Shown here one piece after another: positions 48,278 through 57,715 of a DNA stretch of 64,000 nt. The translations under genes were made by a program, and so were the position numbers. The stretch's first letter is position 1; every line of letters begins with the position of its first letter. The notes below the pieces were generated by a model. That model was not told where the DNA came from. It searched no databases and saw only the letters and a list, made by a program, of their open reading frames with translations. Source of the stretch: Rhodococcus jostii NBRC 16295 (GTDB lineage Bacteria; Actinomycetota; Actinomycetes; Mycobacteriales; Mycobacteriaceae); assembly GCF_001894825.1 (NCBI RefSeq), contig NZ_BCWY01000040.1, positions 1 through 64,000 on the forward strand. Direction: 5' to 3'.

Positions 48278-49012
48278 TCAGCCGGCCATGGTGAGGCCAC
48301 CGCTGACGCTGATCACCTGGCCCGTGATGAACGATGCGGATTCGGACGCGAAGAACAGGACCGGCGCCGCAACCTCCTCCGGCCGGGCCAGTCGGCGGAA
48401 CGGAATGGCCTTGACCAGAGCCTCTTTGAGCTTCTCCTCCTGCGCCTGGAACAGCGGGGTGTCGGTCGGCCCGGGGCAGACGCAGTTGACGTTGATCTGG
48501 TACCGGGCCATCTCCCGCGCCAGCGACTTCGACAGCGCGATCACGCCGCCCTTCGCACCGGCGTAGATGCTCTCACCTGCGCTGCCGACTCGGCCGGCGT
48601 CGCTCGCGAGGTTGACGACCCGGCCGCCGGTCCCCGCCGCCACCATGCCGGGGAGGAACGCGCTGCACATGTGCACGGGCCCGAGGTAGTTGATGGCGAC
48701 GACCTTCTCGGCGAATTCGGTGGTGGCGTTGAGGAACTGATCGGTGCGGTCCCATCCCGCCGCGTTGACGAGGACGTTCGCGACGCCGACCTCGGCCGTC
48801 ACCCGGTCGCGCAGGGCGTCGACCTGCGCTCGGTCGGCGACGTCGACGGTCATCGGAAAGAGCCGGTCGGGCCGGTCGGCTGCCGTCTTTTCCGCGGCCT
48901 GCAGGTCGAGGTCGGCGACGATCACCCGGTCGCCCTGCTCGGCGAGCGCGAGGGCGATGGCCCGGCCGATGCCGGATCCTGCGCCGGTGACCACTGCGAT
49001 GTTGTTGCTCAT
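48278..49012 (-). CDS. badH: SDR dehydrogenase, probable 2-hydroxycyclohexanecarboxyl-CoA dehydrogenase (BadH-like)
   Basis: A 244-residue short-chain dehydrogenase: cofactor motif VVTGAGSGIGRAIALALAEQG, NAAG, and the catalytic S-Y-K in NLASDAGRVGSAGESIYAGAKGG. ADLD after beta-2 favours NAD. Located directly before badI in transcription of the pathway genes, it should oxidise the 2-hydroxy-acyl-CoA to the 2-keto form that BadI cleaves. SDR specificity cannot be read from sequence, so the call depends on context. Confidence 0.83.
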   Translation of the reverse strand: MSNNIAVVTGAGSGIGRAIALALAEQGDRVIVADLDLQAAEKTAADRPDRLFPMTVDVADRAQVDALRDRVTAEVGVANVLVNAAGWDRTDQFLNATTEFAEKVVAINYLGPVHMCSAFLPGMVAAGTGGRVVNLASDAGRVGSAGESIYAGAKGGVIALSKSLAREMARYQINVNCVCPGPTDTPLFQAQEEKLKEALVKAIPFRRLARPEEVAAPVLFFASESASFITGQVISVSGGLTMAG

Positions 49013-49041
49013 GGTGTTTCCTCTTCCCGTGCGTTTCGGAC

Positions 49042-49836
49042 TCAGGCGTTCACGAATTTGTTGAACTCGGGCTTGCGCTTCTCCGAGAACGCCGCCGCGC
49101 CCTCGAGCCCCTCGGGTGAGTGCGTGAACAGGTCGAGCGCAGACATCGCGAGGTTGCTCAGCCCGGCCTGATGGTCGGTGTCGGCGTTGAACGACTGCTT
49201 CAGGAATCGCAGGGTGGTGGGGCTCTTCTCGGCGATCTCCGCGGCGACGGCCTTGGCGTCGTCGAGCAGGCGGTCGGCGGGGACCACCCAGTTGACCAGG
49301 CCCCAGCGTTCGGCGGTGATCGCGTCGTACTGGCGGCAGAGGTACCAGATCTCGCGGGCACGCTTCTCGCCGACGACGCGCGCCAGGAACGCGGAGCCGA
49401 AGCCGGCATCGAAGGAGCCCACTCGGGGACCCGCCTGGCCGAACTTCGCCGTCTCGGACGCGATGGTGAGGTCGCAGAGGACGTGGAGCACGTGGCCGCC
49501 GCCGACGGCGATGCCGTTCACGGCCGCGATGACGGGCTTGGGGACGTCGCGGATGAGCTTGTGCAGATTGCCGATCTCGAACATTCCGCTCTCGGTGGGC
49601 CCGTAGTCGCCGGTCTCTGCGCGCTGCTTCACGTCGCCGCCCGTGCAGAAGGCCTTCTCCCCCGCCCCGGTGAGGATGATCGCCTGCACCGTGTCGTCGG
49701 CCCATGCCGAGCGGAAGGCCTTGATCAGTTCCTCGACGGTCTTGCCGCGGAAAGCGTTGTAGCGGGCGGGGCGGTTGATCGTGACGATCGCAGCCGGGCC
49801 GTCGACCTCGTAGGTGATGTCTTCGTAATCGGTCAC
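49042..49836 (-). CDS. badI: 2-ketocyclohexanecarboxyl-CoA hydrolase (ring-opening)
   Basis: A 264-residue crotonase-family enzyme that hydrolytically opens 2-ketocyclohexanecarboxyl-CoA to pimelyl-CoA. It matches the Rhodopseudomonas BadI pattern closely from memory: NRPARYNAFRGKTVEELIKA, ILTGAGEKAFCTGGDVKQ, DVPKPVIAAVNGIAVGGGHVL, CDLTIASETAKFGQAGPRVGSFDAGFGSAFLARVVGEKRAREIWYLC and the SFNADTDHQAG segment. GTG at 49836 has GAGGAAGG. This gene is the most specific marker of the cluster's function. Confidence 0.92.
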   Translation of the reverse strand: MTDYEDITYEVDGPAAIVTINRPARYNAFRGKTVEELIKAFRSAWADDTVQAIILTGAGEKAFCTGGDVKQRAETGDYGPTESGMFEIGNLHKLIRDVPKPVIAAVNGIAVGGGHVLHVLCDLTIASETAKFGQAGPRVGSFDAGFGSAFLARVVGEKRAREIWYLCRQYDAITAERWGLVNWVVPADRLLDDAKAVAAEIAEKSPTTLRFLKQSFNADTDHQAGLSNLAMSALDLFTHSPEGLEGAAAFSEKRKPEFNKFVNA

Positions 49837-49884
49837 GGTGATTCCTTCCTCGGAAGCCTGGAATGAGAGTCAGTTCAGATTCTG

Positions 49885-49919
49885 TGAACTGTTATTCGAT
49901 AGAAATGAACGTATATTCA
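49885..49919. promoter_or_regulatory. Tandem TGAA-N6-TTCA operators before badI
   Basis: TGAACTGTTATTCG (49885-49898, one mismatch) and TGAACGTATATTCA (49906-49919) start exactly 21 bp apart, two helical turns. They lie 49-83 bp upstream of the badI GTG. The layout is repeated at 51153-51187. Confidence 0.7.
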
Positions 49920-49958
49920 CTCGATGGGGTGTGTCAAGGGTCACCCCACCCGTGACGA

Positions 49959-51110
49959 CTACAGGAAGGCGCTGATTCCGGTCTCGGCGCGGCCGATCAG
50001 CAGCTTCTGGATCTGACTCGTGCCCTCGTAAAGCGTCATCACCCGCGCGTCACGCATGTACTTGGCGACGGGATATTCGTCGACGTACCCGTACCCACCG
50101 AAGATCTGTAGTGCGTTGTTGGCGGCGCGCACCGCGGCCTCACTACAGAAGTACTTCGCCTTCGACGCGGCCGTGCCGAAGGGCTCACCGCGCTCGATCA
50201 GGTCGGCCGCCCGCCAGGTGAGCAGCCGGCCGGCGTCGGCGTCGACCGACATGTCGGCGATCAGGTCCTGCACGAGCTGGAACGATGCGAGCGGACGGTC
50301 GAACTGCGTGCGCTCGCGGGCGTAGTCGACGGCCGCCTCGAGGCAGCCCTGAATGATCCCCACGCATCCGGCTCCCACCGAGACACGCCCCTTGTCCAGC
50401 GAGTGCATCGCGATCGAAAAGCCCTGCCCCTCGGATCCGAGCAGGCAACTCGCCGGCACGCGCACGTCGGTGAAGGACAACTCGGCGGTCGCCTGCCCGC
50501 GGAGCCCGAGCTTCCCGTGGATCTCCCGCGATTCGAAGCCCGGCGTGTCCGTCGGCACCAAGAAGGCCGAAACCCCTTTGGGCCCGGGACCTCCGGTGCG
50601 CGCGAACACCAGGCACACCTTCGCCCAGGTGCCGTTGGTGATGAAGATCTTGGATCCGTTGATGACGTAGTCGTCGCCGCTGCGCACCGCCCTGGTCTTC
50701 AGGTTGCCGGGGTCGGAACCGTTGTCGGGCTCGGTGAGCCCGAAGCAGGCGAGCGCCTCCCCGGACGCGATGCGGGGGAGCCATTCGTGTTTCTGCTCCT
50801 CGGTGCCGTGCGACAGGATCACTTTGCCCACGAGTCCCATCGACACCGACACGATGCCCCGGACGGCGGAGTCGGCCCGCCCGAGTTCCTCCATCCCGAG
50901 GCAGTACGTGATGTAGTCGCCGCCGAGTCCGCCGTACTCCTCCGGGATGGTCATGCCGAAGAAGCCGATGTCGGCGAGTTTCGGGACGATCGACGTGTCC
51001 ACCGATTCGGCGCGGTCCCATTCGGCGCGGTGTGGGACGACCTCCTTGTTCAAGAAGTCGCGGGCCAGCTGCCGGAACTCCTTCTGCTCCTCGGTCAGTG
51101 CCAGGTCCAT
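49959..51110 (-). CDS. aliB: Acyl-CoA dehydrogenase, probable cyclohexanecarboxyl-CoA dehydrogenase
   Basis: A 383-residue acyl-CoA dehydrogenase: LACFGLTEPDNGSDPGNL and FITNGTWAKV flavin segments, FDRPLASFQLVQDLIADM, and LQIFGGYGYVDEYPVAKYMRD. The canonical catalytic Glu is present in LYEGTSQIQK, so it is of the short/medium-chain type, unlike the paralogue at 45411. First gene of the cluster in transcription order, it likely introduces the double bond into the ring thioester. ATG at 51110 follows GAGGAG; a tandem operator lies upstream. Confidence 0.88.
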   Translation of the reverse strand: MDLALTEEQKEFRQLARDFLNKEVVPHRAEWDRAESVDTSIVPKLADIGFFGMTIPEEYGGLGGDYITYCLGMEELGRADSAVRGIVSVSMGLVGKVILSHGTEEQKHEWLPRIASGEALACFGLTEPDNGSDPGNLKTRAVRSGDDYVINGSKIFITNGTWAKVCLVFARTGGPGPKGVSAFLVPTDTPGFESREIHGKLGLRGQATAELSFTDVRVPASCLLGSEGQGFSIAMHSLDKGRVSVGAGCVGIIQGCLEAAVDYARERTQFDRPLASFQLVQDLIADMSVDADAGRLLTWRAADLIERGEPFGTAASKAKYFCSEAAVRAANNALQIFGGYGYVDEYPVAKYMRDARVMTLYEGTSQIQKLLIGRAETGISAFL

Positions 51111-51152
51111 GGATGCTCCTCGATGCCGCGATGAATGCACGATCACTGAATG

Positions 51153-51187
51153 TGAGCAGTAACTCACTAAAAATGAAGCTATATTCA
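51153..51187. promoter_or_regulatory. Tandem TGAA-N6-TTCA-type operators before the first cluster gene
   Basis: TGAGCAGTAACTCA (51153-51166, symmetric variant with TGAG/CTCA arms) and TGAAGCTATATTCA (51174-51187) start 21 bp apart, the same spacing as the badI pair. They lie 43-77 bp upstream of the acyl-CoA dehydrogenase ATG. Confidence 0.7.
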
Positions 51188-51248
51188 CCGCGCGGGGACG
51201 TCAACCCTGTATCGACTCCAGACACTCGCCCGACGCCACGCCCGTGAG

Positions 51249-51254
51249 TAGGCT
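51249..51254 (+). promoter_or_regulatory. -10 hexamer of a leaderless promoter
   Basis: TAGGCT, six bases before the ATG at 51261 and with no Shine-Dalgarno sequence. The arrangement is identical to that at 17350-17362. Confidence 0.5.
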
Positions 51255-51260
51255 CGACTC

Positions 51261-52210
51261 ATGCCGGTCACCTGGTCGGACGAGGTCGATGAGGTCATCC
51301 GCGGCGATCTGACCTGCGGGTTCGCGTACGTCACTCCTGCAGGCGGGACCGTAGTGACGGCGGTGGCGCCCCTCGGGCTGTGCGACCGCGAGAGGGGCAC
51401 GGTCGGATTCACCACCTCGCTCGGCTTCGGCCGCAAACTCGACCGCGTCCGGGACGAACCGCGGGTAGCGCTCGCCTACCACGCGCGGGAACACGGAATC
51501 GGCGACGACAGCAACCGGCGGTACGTGCTCGTGCAGGGCGAGGCGACCTTCGACCCCACCCCCGATCGGGAACTGCTCGACGACATCGGCCGGCAGTCGG
51601 TGCCGTACACGGGCGAACCGCGCCGAGGCATCTTCTGGGACCGCTGGCTCAGCGCGTACTACACCGACCGCGTGCCCGTGACGGTCGCGGTGGCACGGGT
51701 CGTGGTCTGGCCCGACCTGCGCATGACGGGAAGTCCCGAGGTCTTCGGCGCACCGCTACCCAGCGTCGAAGCGCCTCCCCAGGCGCCGCCGAAGAAGGGC
51801 ACCGGCCCACGGGTGGATGCGGCGAAGGTCGGTGAGCGCGCCGGGAAGCTCCCGCACCGGCTGCTCGCCTATCGTCAGGCGGACGGCTATCCGGCCATCG
51901 CGCCGGTCGACGTGAACTCGGCGGGCGGCGACGGCGTCCGCCTGACCGTTCCCGTCGGTGTGCCCCAGGGCGGCCGCCGCGCCGGCCTGCTCGCGCACTC
52001 CTATCGCGCCCAGCTCATCGGCCTCGAATCGCGTCAGAACACCGGGTGGATCGAGGTCACGGGCACCGAGGCGGTGTACGCGCCGCACACCGAGGCGGGT
52101 TCGCCGCGCCGCCGAACAAGACGATCATGCTCCTGGCCAACGGCTTCCTGGCCCGGCGCGGGCTGGCGAAGGCCCGCAAGGAGGGCCGGTCCCAGACCCC
52201 GGGCCACTGA
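51261..52210 (+). pseudogene. Pyridoxamine-phosphate-oxidase/flavin-split-barrel protein, frameshifted near C-terminus
   Basis: About 316 residues of a flavin split-barrel (PNPOx-like, F420/FMN) protein: an N-terminal barrel (VIRGDLTCGFAYVTPAGGTVVTAVAPLG, GFTTSLGFGRKLDRVRDEPRVALAYHARE) and a second half (KLPHRLLAYRQADGYPAIAPVDV, VPQGGRRAGLLAHSY). The reading frame is lost at about 52096: in the zero frame it runs EAGSPRRRTRR with no sense, while one base over it reads FAAPPNKTIMLLANGFLARRGL and stops at 52210, a natural C-terminus. One base is missing in a GGG/GGTT context. It could be a sequencing error or a recent mutation; only about 35 residues are affected. Confidence 0.75.
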
Positions 52211-52450
52211 TTCGGACGACGCCGCCGTTGACGTAGATGATCTGGCCGTTACCCCCGCGCGCAGGGCCGGCGAGGATCGACATGACCTCGGCGATATCGG
52301 TCGGCATGCCCAGTCGTTCGAGCGGCGACATGCCCGCGAGGCGATCGACCACGTCCTGCTCCCTGCAACCCAGGTGGCTCCGGCGCCGCCTGTGACTCCC
52401 GCGCAATTCGACGGCGAGGGCCACAGGCATGCCGTCGCGGATGAGCGTCC
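52211..52450 (-). pseudogene. Remnant of a short-chain dehydrogenase C-terminus
   Basis: The minus strand encodes LERLGMPTDIAEVMSILAGPARGGNGQIIYVNGGVV, the standard SDR C-terminal block (PLGRLG.PEDIA..FLA....NGQ.I.VNGG), preceded by ALAVELRG and DVVDRLAGMSP in degraded order. No SDR N-terminus, cofactor motif or Y-x3-K remains. The piece ends at about 52215, directly against the 3' end of the frameshifted flavin-barrel gene, and has no stop of its own. It marks the left border of the accessory module. Confidence 0.7.
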
Positions 52451-52691
52451 GTAAGGCCAATACGGTGGAGCGGCCGCCAGTTCGCCCCAGATAGTCAAGT
52501 TTTCTGTCCCGGTTGGTCAAAAGTTACCACCCTGCGCCAGCTATCGTGACATCCATCACCTCAAGTGGTGTGGGCCGGGCACGTCGCTAGAGATCGAGCA
52601 CGAGTGGCCGCTCCGATCTCCGTTGGAAGACGTCACCGGTGGCATCCGACCGGCTCGTGCCAACCCTTATCCCTCTCGATTGGAGTTCTTC

Positions 52692-53759
52692 ATGCATTTT
52701 CACGATGATGCCCTGTTCCCGGAGAACCAAGACAAGCTCGTCATCACTGTCGCGCCGTACGGCCCGGAGTGGGAGGTCGACGACTTTCCCGAGGACCTGC
52801 CGTTGTCGATGGACGAGCATGTCCAGCAGGCTGTGGACTGCTTTGAGGCCGGCGCGACCGTGCTGCACATCCACGTCCGCGAGCTCGACGGGAAGGGCTC
52901 CAAGCGGCTGTCGAAGTTCAACGAGCTGCTGGGCCGGCTGCGCGAGGCCGTGCCGGAGATGATCCTGCAGATCGGCGGCTCGATCTCCTTCGCCCCCGAG
53001 GGCGAGGGCGCGGAGGCGAAGTGGCTCAGCGATGACACCCGGCACATGCTGGCCGAGCTCGATCCGGCGCCGGACCAGGTGACGATCGCGATCAATACCG
53101 GCCAGATGAACATCATGGAGTTGATGACCGAGAACGACACGCGCGGAACGTCGTTGGCGCGTCCGGAACTGGTCGAGACCTACCGGGAGATGACTGTGCC
53201 TGCCGGCCCGACCTGGGTGGAGGAGCATCTGCGCCGTCTGCAGGCCGCGGGTATTCAGCCGCACTTCCAGCTTGGGAGCATTCCGCAGCTCGAGACCGTG
53301 GAGCGATTGGTCCGCCGGGGCTTCTACACCGGCCCGCTCAACATCACGTGGGTAGCGATCGGCGGCGGGCTGGATGGACCGAACCCGTACAACATGATGG
53401 AGTTCATTCGCCGAGTCCCGGACGGCGCCTCGCTCACGCTCGAGACGTTGATGCGCAGCGTGCTGCCGATGAACACGATGGCGATCGCGATGGGCCTGCA
53501 CCCCCGGTGCGGCAACGAGGACAATCTGTGGGCGCCGCGGGGCGGCAAGATCACCTCGGCGGAACAGGTGCGCCAGTTGGTGCGGGTCGCGGGTGAGCTC
53601 GGCCGGGAAGTGGCGACCGCCAAGGAGGCCCGCGAGATCTACCGGATCGGTGAGAGCTACGCGGATGCGGACGAGACGCTGGCGAAGGCCGGTTACGCGC
53701 CGAATCGCCGGCCGGGGCAGGTGGGATTCACCCACTACGCCCAGCACCAGAACGTGTAG
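52692..53759 (+). CDS. BKACE-family beta-keto acid cleavage enzyme
   Basis: A 355-residue TIM-barrel enzyme of the beta-keto acid cleavage (DUF849/BKACE) family, which react a beta-keto acid with acetyl-CoA to give acetoacetate and a new acyl-CoA. The zinc ligands are H59 and H61 in VLHIHVREL; conserved blocks include TIAINTGQMNIMELMTEND, and GLHPRCGNEDNLWAPRG, where family members more often have H.R.G.EDN.Y. At 355 residues it is longer than typical (about 275-310). ATG at 52692 has GGAG. Substrate unknown; a CoA transferase downstream fits disposal of acetoacetate. Confidence 0.85.
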   Translation: MHFHDDALFPENQDKLVITVAPYGPEWEVDDFPEDLPLSMDEHVQQAVDCFEAGATVLHIHVRELDGKGSKRLSKFNELLGRLREAVPEMILQIGGSISFAPEGEGAEAKWLSDDTRHMLAELDPAPDQVTIAINTGQMNIMELMTENDTRGTSLARPELVETYREMTVPAGPTWVEEHLRRLQAAGIQPHFQLGSIPQLETVERLVRRGFYTGPLNITWVAIGGGLDGPNPYNMMEFIRRVPDGASLTLETLMRSVLPMNTMAIAMGLHPRCGNEDNLWAPRGGKITSAEQVRQLVRVAGELGREVATAKEAREIYRIGESYADADETLAKAGYAPNRRPGQVGFTHYAQHQNV

Positions 53760-53896
53760 CTACACATCACGAGACGGTGGGGCACGGTGACATCGCCCGT
53801 GCCCCCAACGCACTGCCCGTCCGAAGGACCAGCCGATCGGCCCCGCGCTTTCGACACAATCTCGAACTTTTCGCAACAACCCCAAGGAAGTAGCCC

Positions 53897-55234
53897 ATGG
53901 TGCTGCAAGGTGAACCTATCGAGGTCGACACCCCAACTCTCATATCCAGCCGGAAGCGACGGATCTTCCCCTGGGTGGTCTTGGCACTGACCTTCGGCCT
54001 ACTGCTGTCGGACTACATGTCGCGCCAGGTGCTCAGCGCCGTCTTCCCAATTCTCAAGGCCGAGTGGGACCTTTCTGACTCGCACCTCGCCTCCCTGAAC
54101 AGCATCGTTGCGCTGATGGTGGGCTTGCTGACCTTACCTCTATCGATCTTGGCGGATCGCTGGGGACGGATCCGGAGTCTGGTCCTGATGGCCGTGCTGT
54201 GGAGCGTCGCGACGCTGCTGTGCGCGATCGCCACCAGCTACGAGCAGATGCTCGGCGCCCGCTTCCTCGTCGGTGTGGGCGAGGCGGCCTATGGCAGTGT
54301 CGGTATCGCCGTAGCGCTCACCGTCTTCGCGCCCCGCGTCCACGCGGCCCTCGCCGGAGCATTCATGTCCGGCGGATCGTTCGGTTCGGTGATCGGCGTC
54401 GCGATCGGCGGGTTCATCGCGGTCCAGTTAGGCTGGCGCTGGTCCTTCGCCGCCATGGCGATCTTCGGCCTGATCCTGGTGGCACTGTTCCGCGCCCTGG
54501 TGTCGGAGGGCAAGCTGGCCCGATATGCCATTGAGGGCCCGCCTACCGCGATCGGCGACCCGAACACGCCGGACGGTTACCGTGCCCCCCTGTCCAGCCT
54601 GTTCACCAACCCCGCAGTCGTGTGGACCTACGTGGGCAGCGGACTGCAGATGTTCACGGCAGCGGTCCTACTGGCCTGGATGCCGAGTTTCTTCAACCGG
54701 TACTACGGCCTGGCCCCAGACAAGGCCGGAGTGGTCGCGTCCGTCTTCGTGCTGCTCATCGGCAGCGGCATGGTGGTCTGCGGTCTCATCACCGACCGGG
54801 TCAGCCGCGAGAGCCCGGCCACGAAGTGGACCTCGGCGATCATCTACTGCGTCATCGCGCTGGGCTGTCTGGGGCTTGGGTTCAGCATGGGTAACGGCCC
54901 CATCCAGCTGGCCCTGATCGGCGTCGGCGCCTTCTTCTCGGCTGGCTCCTCCGGCCCGGCCGCCGCGATGGTCGCCAACCTCACGCACACCACCCTCCGC
55001 GCCTCCGCGATGGGCGTGGCGACCTCTGCCAACAGTCTCCTCGGCCTGGCCCTGGGCCCCTTCATCATCGGGATCCTGGCGGACCACCTGGGCCTGCTCG
55101 GCGCGCTCAGGCTCTCGCCGTTGGCATACATCCCCGCGGCCTCAGCACTGCTACTGGGACGACGCCTATTCCCCGCCGGCTTACGCAAGCTACAGCAGCT
55201 GCGGCCGGGCGGCGCCTCGAACATCACCAACTAA
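53897..55234 (+). CDS. MFS transporter
   Basis: A 445-residue major facilitator with 12 membrane helices. The signature loop between helices 2 and 3 is LADRWGRIRSLVLM, and helix 1 carries DYMSRQVLSAVFPILKAEW, as in the ACS (anion:cation symporter)/D-galactonate-like and aromatic-acid carriers. ATG at 53897 follows AAGGAAG. It probably imports the organic acid processed by this module. About 140 bp separate it from the BKACE gene, and 14 bp from the hydrolase that follows. Confidence 0.9.
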   Translation: MVLQGEPIEVDTPTLISSRKRRIFPWVVLALTFGLLLSDYMSRQVLSAVFPILKAEWDLSDSHLASLNSIVALMVGLLTLPLSILADRWGRIRSLVLMAVLWSVATLLCAIATSYEQMLGARFLVGVGEAAYGSVGIAVALTVFAPRVHAALAGAFMSGGSFGSVIGVAIGGFIAVQLGWRWSFAAMAIFGLILVALFRALVSEGKLARYAIEGPPTAIGDPNTPDGYRAPLSSLFTNPAVVWTYVGSGLQMFTAAVLLAWMPSFFNRYYGLAPDKAGVVASVFVLLIGSGMVVCGLITDRVSRESPATKWTSAIIYCVIALGCLGLGFSMGNGPIQLALIGVGAFFSAGSSGPAAAMVANLTHTTLRASAMGVATSANSLLGLALGPFIIGILADHLGLLGALRLSPLAYIPAASALLLGRRLFPAGLRKLQQLRPGGASNITN

Positions 55235-55248
55235 CACCGGAGACCACA

Positions 55249-55844
55249 ATGGCCCACCCTGTCCCCACCGACCCCCCGACTCCCACAGTCGTGATCGTGC
55301 CCGGACTGCGGGACCACGTCGAAGAGCACTGGCAGACCTTGCTGGCGAACAAGCTCGACCGGGTCCGTATCGTGCCTCCACTCGAGAACGACAAGCTCAG
55401 TTTGAGCGCGCGCACAGCAGCCCTCGACGCCGTGACCGAGGACGTCGACGGTCCGATCGTGCTCGTCGCCCACAGCGCCGGCGTCATGATCGCGGTGCAC
55501 TGGGCTCAGCAGACGACCCGGCCGGTCCTCGGCGCACTGCTGGCGACACCCCCCGACCTGGAACAGCAACCCCCCGAGGGATATCCGACACTCGGGGACC
55601 TCGACAGCAACGGCTGGCTACCCATCCCCCGCCGCAAGCTGCCCTTCTCGAGCATCGTCGCGGCCAGCACGAACGATCCGCTGGCCAGCCGCCGCCGAGT
55701 GGCCGGCATGGCGGAGGCGTGGGGCGGTCGGCTGGTCGACCTCGGAGACGTGGGGCACCTGAATCCGGCCTCCGGATACGGAAATTGGCCACATGCAGAG
55801 GAGCTCATCGAGGAGCTACTCGAGGTTCGAAAGGTAGCCACCTC

Positions 55845-55848
<4 letters not shown>
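55249..55848 (+). CDS. Small RBBP9/YdeN-type serine hydrolase
   Basis: A 199-residue alpha/beta hydrolase: VVIVPGLRDHVEEHWQTLL opens the fold, the nucleophile is S76 in VAHSAGVM, with the acid in STNDPLAS and the base in GDVGHLNPASGYGNW. This is the RBBP9/YdeN pattern. It probably hydrolyses an ester or lactone in the pathway. ATG at 55249 has CCGGAGA. Its stop overlaps the CoA-transferase alpha ATG (ATGA). Confidence 0.87.
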
Positions 55849-56642
<794 letters not shown>

Positions 56643-56643
56643 G

Positions 56644-57306
56644 ATGACCACGATTGTTGATTCGGCGACCCCCGAGGTCGTCGGCTGGACGCGCGATGAG
56701 ATGGCCGCTCGGGCGGCCCTGGAACTGTCCGAGGGACAGTACGTGAACCTGGGCATCGGGTTGCCTACGATGATCCCGAACTACCTGCCTGCCGGTGTGA
56801 CGGTCACCCTGCACAGCGAGAACGGCATCCTCGGAACTGGCGCCTATCCCACGGAGGACCAGGTCGACGCGGATCTGATCAACGCCGGCAAGGAGGCGGT
56901 GACCGTCAACTCCGGCGCGTCATTCTTCGATTCCGCGACCAGCTTCGGGATGATCCGCGGCGGCCATATCGACGTCGCGGTACTCGGCGGCATGCAGGTC
57001 TCCGCCACCGGCGACCTGGCGAACTGGATGGTCCCGGGAAAGATGGTCAAGGGCATGGGCGGTGCCATGGACCTGGTCCACGGCGCCGCCAGAGTGATCG
57101 TCCTCATGGAGCACACCGACAAATCCGGCGCGCCGAAGATCTTGTCGGCCTGCACTTTGCCGCTGACCGGGGCAGGCGTGGTACACCGCATCATCACCAA
57201 CCTCGCTGTCATCGACGTCACGGACAAAGGCCTCGTTCTGCGCGAATGCGCTCCCGGCGTGACAGAGACCCACGTCCGTGCCGCCACCGCCGCCGCTGTC
57301 GTGTGA
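56644..57306 (+). CDS. 3-oxoacid CoA-transferase subunit B
   Basis: A 220-residue beta subunit carrying the catalytic glutamate E59 in [13 protein letters not shown], the residue that forms the glutamyl-CoA intermediate. Other signatures are [72 protein letters not shown]. It begins 1 bp after the A-subunit stop. The pair is closest in pattern to 3-oxoadipate or acetoacetate transferases. Confidence 0.93.
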   Translation: MTTIVDSATPEVVGWTRDEMAARAALELSEGQYVNLGIGLPTMIPNYLPAGVTVTLHSENGILGTGAYPTEDQVDADLINAGKEAVTVNSGASFFDSATSFGMIRGGHIDVAVLGGMQVSATGDLANWMVPGKMVKGMGGAMDLVHGAARVIVLMEHTDKSGAPKILSACTLPLTGAGVVHRIITNLAVIDVTDKGLVLRECAPGVTETHVRAATAAAVV

Positions 57307-57349
57307 CCCCCATTCGAGTCTTGAAAGTGGGCCTGATGCTCAATTTGTG

Positions 57350-57683
57350 TGTTTTGCTGGAAGATTCGGTCCGGCTCGATCGGATGCCCGGTCTGGGGCG
57401 TCGAGCCGCGGTTGGCGGACCAGGACTGGAACACGGTCTCCGGAGAAGGCCAGGTGGGAGAGATCGCGCTGCGCGGGCACAACGTAATGAAGGGGTTCAA
57501 TGTCTACCCCGCGAGATCGAGGAGGTGCTGATGACCGACGAGTCCGTCTCGCTGGCAGCGGTAGTCGGACTGCCCGACGAGCGGCACTGCCCGCGCCGAA
57601 TCGAATTCGTCGCGGCGTTACCGATGACAGCGACCGGAAAGTTCCTCAGGCGCGAACTCGTCCGTTTTGAGGCTGCCCACTGA
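57350..57683 (+). pseudogene. Decayed AMP-dependent acyl-CoA synthetase remnant
   Basis: Three pieces of an acyl-CoA ligase lie in two frames. Piece one, about 57363-57510, reads RSGSIGCPVWGVEPRLADQ and then GEGQVGEIALRGHNVMKGF, the segment before the hinge. It jumps directly to NVYP/REIEEVLMTDESVSLAAVVGLPDER with a one-base frame change, deleting the TGDLG..GY..I.DRKKD block, and then to RRIEFVAALPMTATGKFLRRELVRFE, deleting most of the C-terminal domain. The N-terminal two thirds, including the P-loop, is absent. A ligase once belonged to this module and was lost. Confidence 0.8.
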
Positions 57684-57715
57684 TTCCCGCACCACCCAAC
57701 CATTTCGGAGGAATG

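Noticed and set aside
53787-53990. Short plus-strand frame between the BKACE and MFS genes
   Set aside because: It overlaps the MFS start, lacks a ribosome site and has no similarity.
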